13,642 bases of DNA. Origin: an uncultured Bacilli bacterium. GTDB lineage: Bacteria > Bacillota_I > Bacilli_A > RF39 > UBA660. Positions 8,121 through 13,642 of the stretch are shown here, piece by piece; position 1 is the stretch's first letter; each line of letters begins with the position of its first letter. A model generated the notes under the pieces. That model had not been told where the DNA came from. It did no database searches and saw only the letters and a program-made list of their open reading frames with translations. A program made the translations under genes and the position numbers. The stretch lies in contig CANQOD010000018.1 in NCBI GenBank assembly GCA_947625395.1, positions 1-13,642 on the forward strand. The letters run 5' to 3'.

Positions 8121-9731
8121 ATGTTAGTCATGTTTCTTTTAATGCTTCTGATGTTGATTACTGTCTGTTTTAAATCGAAAAAAAATTTACACATGCTTCA
8201 ACAAAATTTATATAATGAAAATCAGCGCTATCTGCATTGGATTTTTAAAAATCCATCTGTCTTTTTACAGTTCGATATCTTCTGTGTTTTGCTTCTTGGA
8301 TACAATACCTTTTGTATGAAGCAATTTGCTTATTTTCAAATTGTCTTATTGATTGTCGCAATTCTTTATGTGCTTTCTAACTTTCAAATGTATTATCGCT
8401 TAAAACATGCACAAAATAAAAAGCCCTTTGTAGTCACTGCTCGTGTAAAACGGTTAATGGTAACGATGAGTCTTTTCTATTTATTGCCGATGGTTGTCTT
8501 TCTTTGCAATGTTCAAAATCACCAAGTGGGTATTTCTTCTGTTTTTGCATTTTCTATTTTATTGTATCTCAATCCATTTGTCTTACTGATTGCCAATACC
8601 ATCAATAAACATACTGTTGAAAAGGCTGTTTATCATCATTTTAAAAGAAAAGCCATTCAAAAGCTTGCACAGATGAATCATTTAAAAGTGATTGGTATTA
8701 CAGGAAGTTATGGAAAAACGTCTAGTAAAAATATTTTAAGTGAAATATTAAATATCAAATATATTACACGACCAACGCCGAAGAATTTGAATACTCCCTA
8801 TGGTCTCATTATGACGATTAATCATCATTTAGATAAATTTGATGATATTCTGATTGCGGAAATGGGCGCTTACAAAAAAGGGGAAATTCAAGAACTTTGT
8901 GATTTAGTTCATCCAAAGTATGGAATTTTAACGCGAATTGGAACTGCTCATTTGGAAACATTTGGAAGCGAAGAGAATATTCAAAAAACGAAGTTTGAAC
9001 TGATTGAAAGCTTGCCAACGGATGGGGTTGGAATTCTCAATAAAGATGACCCTAAACAAGTTTCGTATCCTTTAAAAAATACTTGTAAAATTTTGTGGAT
9101 TGGAATCAAAGAGTCCGATGTGGATGTGCAAGCTTGTAATATGAAATGTTCTTCTAAGGGAACCACTTTTGATGTTCTGTTTAAAGGAAATCCCAAAAAA
9201 TATCATTTTGAAACAAAGCTGTTAGGGGAACATAATGTGTATAATATCTTGGCAAGTCTTGCGTTAGGAAGAGAATTAGGAATTTCTATTACCCAACTAG
9301 AACAAGCAGTTCGATTAGTGAAGCCGGTGGAACATCGGTTGGAATTAAAGAAATTAGGGACGTTTTATCAAATTGATGATGCTTATAATTCCAATCCGAG
9401 TGGGGCAGAAAGTGCTTGTAAAGTACTTGGGATGATGCCGGGCATTAAAGTTGTAGTCACCCCAGGAATGGTGGAGTTAGGAGAAAAAGAAGATTTCTAC
9501 AATGAAAGATTTGGCCAACAAATTGCGGAAGTTGCTGATTACGTTGTATTAATTGGAGAAAAGCAAACAAAAGCCATTCGAAAAGGACTTCAAAAGAAGA
9601 AATTTGACATGGATAATGTCATTCTCTATAATGATGTAAGAGATGCATATACCTTTATTCGAGGGTTAAGAACGCAAAAAGAGATATATGCTTTATTTGA
9701 AAATGACTTACCAGATACATATAATGAATGA
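8121..9731 (+). CDS. murF: Mur ligase of MurF type with N-terminal membrane domain
   Basis: Probable UDP-MurNAc-tripeptide:D-Ala-D-Ala ligase, the ATP-dependent last cytoplasmic step of peptidoglycan precursor synthesis. Central Mur ligase domain: P-loop GITGSYGKTSS (192-202), E247 in AEMGA, H277 in GTAHLE, a lysine in TKFE (K291) where the carbamylated Lys of Mur ligases is expected, and HNVYN (371-375). C-terminal domain: HR at 405-406 and the MurF-type signature DDAYNSNP (419-426). At 536 aa it is longer than usual MurF (~450). In place of the normal N-terminal substrate domain, residues 1-~165 carry several hydrophobic segments (about 1-16, 50-64, 70-87, 112-129, 138-160), so the enzyme should be an integral membrane protein. 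GGAGGG lies 5 nt before the ATG. It is coupled to the hydrolase gene upstream and followed by the Ddl-like gene. A different D-amino-acid or peptide substrate cannot be excluded. Confidence 0.88.
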   Translation: MLVMFLLMLLMLITVCFKSKKNLHMLQQNLYNENQRYLHWIFKNPSVFLQFDIFCVLLLGYNTFCMKQFAYFQIVLLIVAILYVLSNFQMYYRLKHAQNKKPFVVTARVKRLMVTMSLFYLLPMVVFLCNVQNHQVGISSVFAFSILLYLNPFVLLIANTINKHTVEKAVYHHFKRKAIQKLAQMNHLKVIGITGSYGKTSSKNILSEILNIKYITRPTPKNLNTPYGLIMTINHHLDKFDDILIAEMGAYKKGEIQELCDLVHPKYGILTRIGTAHLETFGSEENIQKTKFELIESLPTDGVGILNKDDPKQVSYPLKNTCKILWIGIKESDVDVQACNMKCSSKGTTFDVLFKGNPKKYHFETKLLGEHNVYNILASLALGRELGISITQLEQAVRLVKPVEHRLELKKLGTFYQIDDAYNSNPSGAESACKVLGMMPGIKVVVTPGMVELGEKEDFYNERFGQQIAEVADYVVLIGEKQTKAIRKGLQKKKFDMDNVILYNDVRDAYTFIRGLRTQKEIYALFENDLPDTYNE

Positions 9732-9745
9732 GGAGGATAAAATTT

Positions 9746-10963
9746 ATGAAAGTAAAAGTAGGTGTGATTTTCGGTGGAAAAAGTGTCGAACATGAAGTTT
9801 CCATCATTTCTGCCATTCAAGCCATGAATAAAATGGATGGAGAGCAATATGAGATTTTACCGATTTATATTACGAAAGATGGAAAGTGGTATACCGGTGA
9901 AATTTTAAAAGATATTGAGATTTATCAAGATATGGATTTGTTAAAGAAATATGGTAAACAAGTTCATTTGATTGAAAAAAATGGACGCTTTGTTCTACAG
10001 GGAACAGGCATGTTGAAAAAAGAAGTTGGGGAAGTGGACATTGTTTTCCCAATTACGCATGGAACCAATGTTGAGGATGGTGTTTTACAAGGCTACTTAC
10101 AAACAGTAGGAGTTCCTTATGTTGGCAGTAATGTATATGCTTCTGTGGTGGGTCAGGATAAAGTTTATATGAAAGCTATCTTCAAAGAAGCAGGACTTCC
10201 AATTACGAACTATCTTTGGTTCTACGATACTGACTATAAAGGAAATCAAAAAGAAATTTTAAAGAAAGTGAGTGCCCTCAACTATCCTGTTATTGTAAAG
10301 CCAGCTACAACAGGAAGTAGTATTGGTATTGGTACAGCTCAAAATGAAGAAGAATTAATAAATGCGATTGATGAAGCCATTGCTTATGACCATAAAATCA
10401 TAGTCGAAGAAATGGTGCAAAATTTAAAAGAAGTTAATATCAGTATTCTTGGAAATTATGAAAGTCAAGAAACCAGTGCGATTGAGGAAGTCTTCTCAAA
10501 ATCGAAGATTCTGACTTTTGAGGACAAATATATTGGTTCTTCCAAAGTGAAAGGAAAACTTGGAGTGAAATATCCAACCAAGGGTTCAAAAGGAATGGCA
10601 ACTCTTGATAGACAAATTCCTGCAGAGTTGTCAAAAAAACTAGAAGAAGAAGTGAAAACTTTAGGATTAGCTGCTTTTAAAACACTTGGAAGTAGTGGTG
10701 TTGCTAGAGTTGATTTGTTAATTGATGAAAAAGAAAAGAAAGTTTATATCAATGAAATTAATTCCATTCCTGGAAGCTTGGCTTTCTATTTATGGGAACC
10801 AACAGGACTTAGCTATACCGATTTATTGGACAAAATGATTCATATTGGAATTCGTGATTATAAAGAAAGAGAAGCAAAAACACATTCCTTTAAGAGCAAT
10901 ATCTTACAAGGATTTTCCCAAAATGGTGGAGTCAAAGGACTTAAGGGAATGAAAGGAAAATAG
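9746..10963 (+). CDS. ddl: D-alanine-D-alanine ligase family ATP-grasp enzyme
   Basis: An ATP-grasp ligase expected to join two D-Ala for MurF, encoded just upstream. Visible family blocks: GGKSVEHEVS (10-19, with E15), HGTNVEDGVLQG (105-116), YVGSNVYAS (125-133) with DK (138-139), the ATP-binding KPATTGSSIGIG (185-196, S192), FEDKY with Y262 on the omega loop, ARVD (320-323) and the Mg-binding NEINSIPG (336-343, E337, N339). So the Glu/Ser/Tyr triad of Ddl is kept. At 405 aa it exceeds typical Ddl (300-370), partly through a C-terminal extension ending in a Gly/Lys-rich tail. After PG the sequence is SLAFYLW rather than the usual F/M-T-x-x-S, so the second-substrate pocket is atypical. The ATG at 9746 was chosen because AGGAGG (9731-9736) lies 9 nt upstream. 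An ATG at 9728 overlapping the murF stop has no ribosome site. Confidence 0.88.
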   Translation: MKVKVGVIFGGKSVEHEVSIISAIQAMNKMDGEQYEILPIYITKDGKWYTGEILKDIEIYQDMDLLKKYGKQVHLIEKNGRFVLQGTGMLKKEVGEVDIVFPITHGTNVEDGVLQGYLQTVGVPYVGSNVYASVVGQDKVYMKAIFKEAGLPITNYLWFYDTDYKGNQKEILKKVSALNYPVIVKPATTGSSIGIGTAQNEEELINAIDEAIAYDHKIIVEEMVQNLKEVNISILGNYESQETSAIEEVFSKSKILTFEDKYIGSSKVKGKLGVKYPTKGSKGMATLDRQIPAELSKKLEEEVKTLGLAAFKTLGSSGVARVDLLIDEKEKKVYINEINSIPGSLAFYLWEPTGLSYTDLLDKMIHIGIRDYKEREAKTHSFKSNILQGFSQNGGVKGLKGMKGK

Positions 10964-10976
10964 ATAAGAATTATCG

Positions 10977-11023
10977 AGTATAGTTATATTTAAGATTATA
11001 TATCATATTAACTATACTTTTTT
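10977..11023 (+). terminator. Intrinsic terminator of the hydrolase-murF-ddl operon
   Basis: A perfect 10-bp stem (AGTATAGTTA at 10977-10986, TAACTATACT at 11009-11018) encloses a 22-nt AT-rich loop and is followed directly by a T run to 11023. It sits 13 bp after the ddl stop codon. Confidence 0.85.
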
Positions 11024-11052
11024 GTGTAAATAATAATTTTGTTGGAAATGAA

Positions 11053-11115
11053 TAAGGTTACCACTACATTGTCTACATACCCTCTCTAGTTGTCTACTTT
11101 AAGGTTACCACTACA
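11053..11115 (+). repeat. 16-bp direct repeats bracketing a 31-bp segment
   Basis: TAAGGTTACCACTACA occurs at 11053-11068 and again, identical, at 11100-11115. The 31 bp between them contain their own pair of 8-bp repeats, TTGTCTAC at 11069-11076 and 11090-11097. The second 16-mer abuts the start of the conserved surface-gene cassette. This looks like a slippage or recombination scar. The region from 11024 to 11115 holds no gene that I can support. Confidence 0.75.
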
Positions 11116-11127
11116 ACGCCAATGTAA
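11116..11127 (+). pseudogene. 3' remnant of a lost surface-protein gene (last four codons)
   Basis: ACG CCA ATG TAA reads Thr-Pro-Met-stop, the same last codons as the intact surface gene (ACG CCG ATG TAA, 13038-13049). Everything downstream to the next gene is near-identical in both places, while upstream the similarity stops. A family member once ended here and has been deleted or displaced. Confidence 0.6.
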
Positions 11128-11151
11128 AAAATGCGGATTCAGAATAAAACT

Positions 11152-11177
11152 GGGGGGGGTAGTTTTAAAGATATAAT
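11152..11177 (+). promoter_or_regulatory. Poly-G promoter of surface gene A (8 G)
   Basis: Eight G (11152-11159), 12 nt, then a perfect TATAAT (11172-11177). No consensus -35 hexamer is present; the G run starts 20 nt upstream of the -10 box and so fills the spacer next to or overlapping the -35 position. Changes in G number would alter promoter geometry. Transcription should start near 11184, giving a leader of about 18 nt. Confidence 0.65.
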
Positions 11178-11199
11178 GACATCAGAATGAGGGTGTCAT
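11176..11199 (+). promoter_or_regulatory. Inverted repeat over the transcription start, copy A
   Basis: ATGACA (11176-11181) and TGTCAT (11194-11199) form a 6-bp dyad with a 12-nt centre, overlapping the end of the -10 box and the ribosome site GAGGG. The same dyad is conserved in copy B. It could be an operator. Confidence 0.45.
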
Positions 11200-11201
11200 G
11201 A

Positions 11202-13049
11202 ATGAAAGAGAAAAGAAAATTTGAGAGAAGTTATCTGATTGTGCTTGGCATCATCAGTCTTTTTTTACTTGTGGGATACTCGAGTTATGCGCTTTTCACA
11301 GTCAAAAAAGAAAATAAAGAGGCCATCCGCATTGTGACAGGGACACTAACTGGTACACTCACTTCAGAAGATAATGCTTTTCAAGAAAATAAAATCACAG
11401 TGGATGCGAATACCAAGAAAGAGATTACAATCACGCTTACGAATAATAATGGAAGAGATGCAAAACTGAATTTCTATTATATTGATAATTTAGGAGAGAA
11501 AGTTACAATTGGATATGTATATGAAAGCAAAGATATACCACCATTAAAAGAAGGAATTGTATTAGAACAAGAAGAAAGTAAAACTTATACAATCAGGATA
11601 AGAAATGAAGGAGCGGAAAGTGTCACCGTTGAATTTAGAAGTGATGGAGGCTTTTCAAATAAAGAATTGCGTTTTCCAAAAAATGGCCAATATTTATTAC
11701 CCTATATAGAAAAAGATACAAGTGGAGCAAATGCCCCAATCCTTGCGGATAATATGATTCCTGTTGTTTATAATGGAAAAACATGGGTAAAAAAGAGTGA
11801 AATAAACTATAATTATAATAATCAAGAATGGGCAAATGCGGTGACAGTGACGAAAGGTACAAGAACAAATTATCAACAAGCAGAAGAGGGCATCGAGGTA
11901 AAAATGGAAGATATCCTACAGATGTGGGTATGGATACCAAGATATAGTTACACCATAAAATCAGAGGATGGTACACATTACTATGGAAAGAAAGAAGAGG
12001 GACGAAGTGACAATCCAAGTCAAGCATTACCTGGAGAGATAGACGTAAAATTTATTAGCGTCAATGATAAAGATGAGAATGGTAGTGCCCAATATACAGG
12101 AGGAACAGCTACAAATTGGTATACACCACCTGGGTTCACTTTTGGAGGAAAAGAACTTTCAGGGATATGGGTCGGCAAGTTTGAAACTGGATATAGTAGT
12201 GGAGAAGGAACTGGAGTTGGAGTATCCAGTACAGTAGCTGCACAGAATGATACAGAGGAACCTAACAAAGCAATTATCAAGCCGAATGTGTATAGTTGGC
12301 GATATATTCGTGTATCAACCTTGGATTTAGTCTCAAGACGAATGACAGAATCTGGTAATGTATTTGGATTTGATAGCACCTATGATAGTCATGTAGCAAA
12401 GAATAGTGAATTAACACTTATCAGTTATCTTACACAAAGCAAATACGGAAAGTATGGGAATACTTTATATAGTGGATCGAATAAAGAAGTGTATATGAAC
12501 ACATATAATGGATATATCACAGGATGTTCTTCAGGATTACCAAGTACTACACAATCTTCTTCCTGTGGAAATACTTATGATGTAATGATAGACCAAGGTG
12601 ACGGAAAAGGCTATACTGGAGCTGGAGCCAGTTCAACAGGAAACATCACTGGAATTTATGATCTCAATGGAGGTGCTTGGGAATATGTAATGGGAGTTTT
12701 TAACAAAATGTCTGGAAATAATGTGAATAATAATTCTGGATATACTGGACAATTATCAAATGGAAGTATACAAGGAGGATGTGCTTGGCCAGATAGTAAA
12801 TATTATGACCTTTATACAAGTAGTGATCCCAAAACAGCTTGCGGAGGAAAAACATGCAAAGGTCAAGTCATAAATGAAACAGCAGGCTGGTATGGTAATG
12901 ATGATTACATGTTGAATACGACTAGTCCATGGATGCTTCGTAGCGGTCATTATAATCTTAATGGTACATCTGGTATTTATGGATATATATATGCTCATGG
13001 AGGAGTTTATGCTAGTAGTTCGTTCCGTCAAGTTCTAACGCCGATGTAA
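11202..13049 (+). CDS. Large exported surface protein: TasA-like N-terminus plus FGE/C-type-lectin-like C-terminal half
   Basis: A 615-aa protein. A basic N-terminus and hydrophobic stretch (11-29) end in SYA (28-30), a likely signal-peptidase site. What follows (LFTV, then GTLTGTL at 47-53, then a strand-rich stretch with TNNN at 80-83) resembles the mature start of TasA/camelysin proteins. The C-terminal half carries blocks WVWIPRYSY (242-250), GIWVGKFETGY (321-331), NVYSWRYIR (362-370), a GIYDLNGGAWEYVMG block (484-498), WMLRSG (577-582) and SFRQVL (607-612). This is the pattern of the formylglycine-generating-enzyme/C-type-lectin fold, but no cysteines sit where FGE has its active pair, so it is likely a binding or display domain. 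Other cysteines are C442, C455, C527, C547 and C552. ATG 11202 has GAGGG 8 nt upstream. ATA codons are clearly more frequent (at least 11) than in the much longer polC (about 4), suggesting separate ancestry. It heads a tandem family. Confidence 0.85.
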   Translation: MKEKRKFERSYLIVLGIISLFLLVGYSSYALFTVKKENKEAIRIVTGTLTGTLTSEDNAFQENKITVDANTKKEITITLTNNNGRDAKLNFYYIDNLGEKVTIGYVYESKDIPPLKEGIVLEQEESKTYTIRIRNEGAESVTVEFRSDGGFSNKELRFPKNGQYLLPYIEKDTSGANAPILADNMIPVVYNGKTWVKKSEINYNYNNQEWANAVTVTKGTRTNYQQAEEGIEVKMEDILQMWVWIPRYSYTIKSEDGTHYYGKKEEGRSDNPSQALPGEIDVKFISVNDKDENGSAQYTGGTATNWYTPPGFTFGGKELSGIWVGKFETGYSSGEGTGVGVSSTVAAQNDTEEPNKAIIKPNVYSWRYIRVSTLDLVSRRMTESGNVFGFDSTYDSHVAKNSELTLISYLTQSKYGKYGNTLYSGSNKEVYMNTYNGYITGCSSGLPSTTQSSSCGNTYDVMIDQGDGKGYTGAGASSTGNITGIYDLNGGAWEYVMGVFNKMSGNNVNNNSGYTGQLSNGSIQGGCAWPDSKYYDLYTSSDPKTACGGKTCKGQVINETAGWYGNDDYMLNTTSPWMLRSGHYNLNGTSGIYGYIYAHGGVYASSSFRQVLTPM

Positions 13050-13073
13050 AAAATGCGGATTCAGAATAAAACT

Positions 13074-13100
13074 GGGGGGGGGTAGTTTAAAAGATATAAT
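13074..13100 (+). promoter_or_regulatory. Poly-G promoter of surface gene B (9 G)
   Basis: Nine G (13074-13082), 12 nt, then TATAAT (13095-13100). It has the same geometry as copy A but with one more G. Confidence 0.65.
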
Positions 13101-13122
13101 GACATCAGAATGAAGGTGTCAT
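13099..13122 (+). promoter_or_regulatory. Inverted repeat over the transcription start, copy B
   Basis: ATGACA (13099-13104) and TGTCAT (13117-13122), with the same 12-nt spacing as copy A. One base in the centre differs, which weakens the ribosome site from GAGGG to GAAGG. Confidence 0.45.
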
Positions 13123-13124
13123 GA

Positions 13125-13642
13125 ATGAGAGAAAAAAGAAAGTTTGAAAAAAGTTATCTGATTATGCTTGGCATCATCAGTCTTTTTTTGCTTGTAGGAT
13201 ACTCGAGTTATGCACTATTTACAGTCAAAAAAGAAAATAAAGAGGCCATTCAAATTGTGACAGGAACTCTAACTGGAACACTCACTTCAGAAGATACTTC
13301 TTTTCAGGAAAACAAAATCACAGTGGATGTGAATACTAAGAAAGAGATTACAATAAAGCTAACCAATAATAATGCTATTCAAGCAAAGTTGAATTTCTAC
13401 TACTTAGATAATATCAGTGAAAAAGTGCATATCAATTACTATAAAGATACACCCAATCGACCACCTACAAAGGATGGTATTGTTTTGGAACAAGGTGCAA
13501 GTGAAAGTTATCACTTAAGGATTTACAATTTAACAAGTTCAAGTGTCACAGTTGAATTTAGAAGTGATGGAGGCTTTTCGAATAGAGAACTTTCATTTCC
13601 AAATAATGGAAAAACAATTGAAGGAATTGTGGTAGAAGTAGA
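13125..13642 (+). CDS. Second surface protein of the tandem family, 5' part only
   Basis: An open frame of 172 codons running off the window end. It begins with basic residues (MREKRKFEKSYL), then the same hydrophobic export segment ending GYSSYA and the same GTLTGTLTSED block. It is close to gene A for about 83 residues, diverges in the next ~50, and then shares SVTVEFRSDGGFSN before diverging again. This mosaic of constant and variable blocks suggests functional diversification or recombination between family members. The start ATG aligns exactly with that of gene A. A C-terminal FGE/lectin-like domain is expected beyond the window but cannot be seen. Confidence 0.85.
   Translation, partial: MREKRKFEKSYLIMLGIISLFLLVGYSSYALFTVKKENKEAIQIVTGTLTGTLTSEDTSFQENKITVDVNTKKEITIKLTNNNAIQAKLNFYYLDNISEKVHINYYKDTPNRPPTKDGIVLEQGASESYHLRIYNLTSSSVTVEFRSDGGFSNRELSFPNNGKTIEGIVVEV

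Larger units (their letters stand above)
11115..11450 (+). repeat. Surface-gene cassette repeat, copy A
   Basis: From 11115 to the start codon at 11202, 87 bp match copy B except for a G/A change in the Pro codon, one G fewer in the G run, and two single-base differences. High similarity continues through the first 83 codons (to 11450), then drops to scattered blocks. Confidence 0.9.
13037..13373 (+). repeat. Surface-gene cassette repeat, copy B
   Basis: Second copy, offset by 1923 bp at the start codons. It begins in the last codons of gene A (ACG CCG ATG TAA at 13038-13049) and runs through the promoter into about 83 codons of gene B. There is no terminator between the two genes; only about 45 bp separate the stop from the next -10 box. 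Confidence 0.9.

Noticed and set aside
9728..9745. ATG at 9728 overlapping the murF stop as the ddl start
   Set aside because: It has no ribosome site, while AGGAGG is perfectly placed for the ATG at 9746, where the family similarity begins.
11053..11115. CRISPR-like arrangement: two identical 16-bp repeats with a 31-bp spacer
   Set aside because: Only two copies, the repeat is too short, the spacer itself contains repeats, and no cas gene is present.
11198..11224. Eight-codon leader peptide gene overlapping the surface-gene start
   Set aside because: Only 4 nt separate it from GAGGG, and it could arise simply from the ATGAATG overlap; kept as an observation, not a gene.
11635..12379. Minus-strand frames of 119-130 codons opposite the surface gene
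   Set aside because: They are antisense shadows of the repetitive surface gene with no independent signals.
11202..13049. Active formylglycine-generating (SUMF1) enzyme
   Set aside because: The fold-type blocks are present, but the C-terminal segment around WMLRSG lacks the paired active-site cysteines, and the protein is exported with a TasA-like N-terminus.

Overview
The window is low-GC, AT-biased DNA whose genes point to a Firmicutes (Bacillota) relative, probably an uncultured gut Bacilli/Erysipelotrichia/RF39-like lineage. The evidence is a PolC-type replicative polymerase (a Firmicutes/Tenericutes hallmark), strong AGGAGG ribosome sites, TTGCCA/TATGAT-type promoters, and peptidoglycan genes that exclude wall-less mycoplasmas. 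TGA is used as a stop (murF) and tryptophan is TGG, so the code is standard. The taxonomic placement is inference.

Layout. (1) 38-235, minus strand: a 65-aa single-cluster ferredoxin, divergent from the next gene. (2) 396-1253: a coiled-coil protein with a single C-terminal membrane anchor, of unknown function. (3) 1331-6574: an unrecognised 279-aa protein and, 15 bp later, polC (1462 aa, complete, ending in a clamp-binding motif), followed by a terminator-like nested inverted repeat. (4) 6665-7219: a small secreted or lipid-anchored protein with a Ser/Thr/Pro/Glu linker and a four-cysteine C-terminal domain. (5) 7397-10963: a tight operon of an alpha/beta hydrolase, a Mur ligase of MurF type whose N-terminal domain is replaced by membrane segments, and a D-Ala-D-Ala ligase relative. 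It ends at a clear intrinsic terminator. MurF and Ddl act in sequence: Ddl makes D-Ala-D-Ala and MurF adds it to the UDP-MurNAc tripeptide. (6) 11024-13642: an accessory region with the start of a tandem family of large exported surface proteins.

The surface-protein region is the most unusual part. Two genes (11202-13049 complete; 13125 onward cut by the window edge) are preceded by the same ~88-bp cassette. The cassette starts inside the last codons of the preceding family member, includes a G homopolymer (8 G in one copy, 9 G in the other) exactly 12 nt before a perfect TATAAT, and carries a small inverted repeat over the expected transcription start. This is the architecture of a slipped-strand, phase-variable promoter. 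The first cassette is preceded by the last four codons of a missing family member and by two copies of a 16-bp repeat, so the array appears to have lost or rearranged a unit there. The encoded protein joins a TasA/camelysin-like N-terminus to a C-terminal half with hallmarks of the formylglycine-generating-enzyme/C-type-lectin fold, but without FGE active-site cysteines. It is therefore more likely a display or binding protein than an enzyme.
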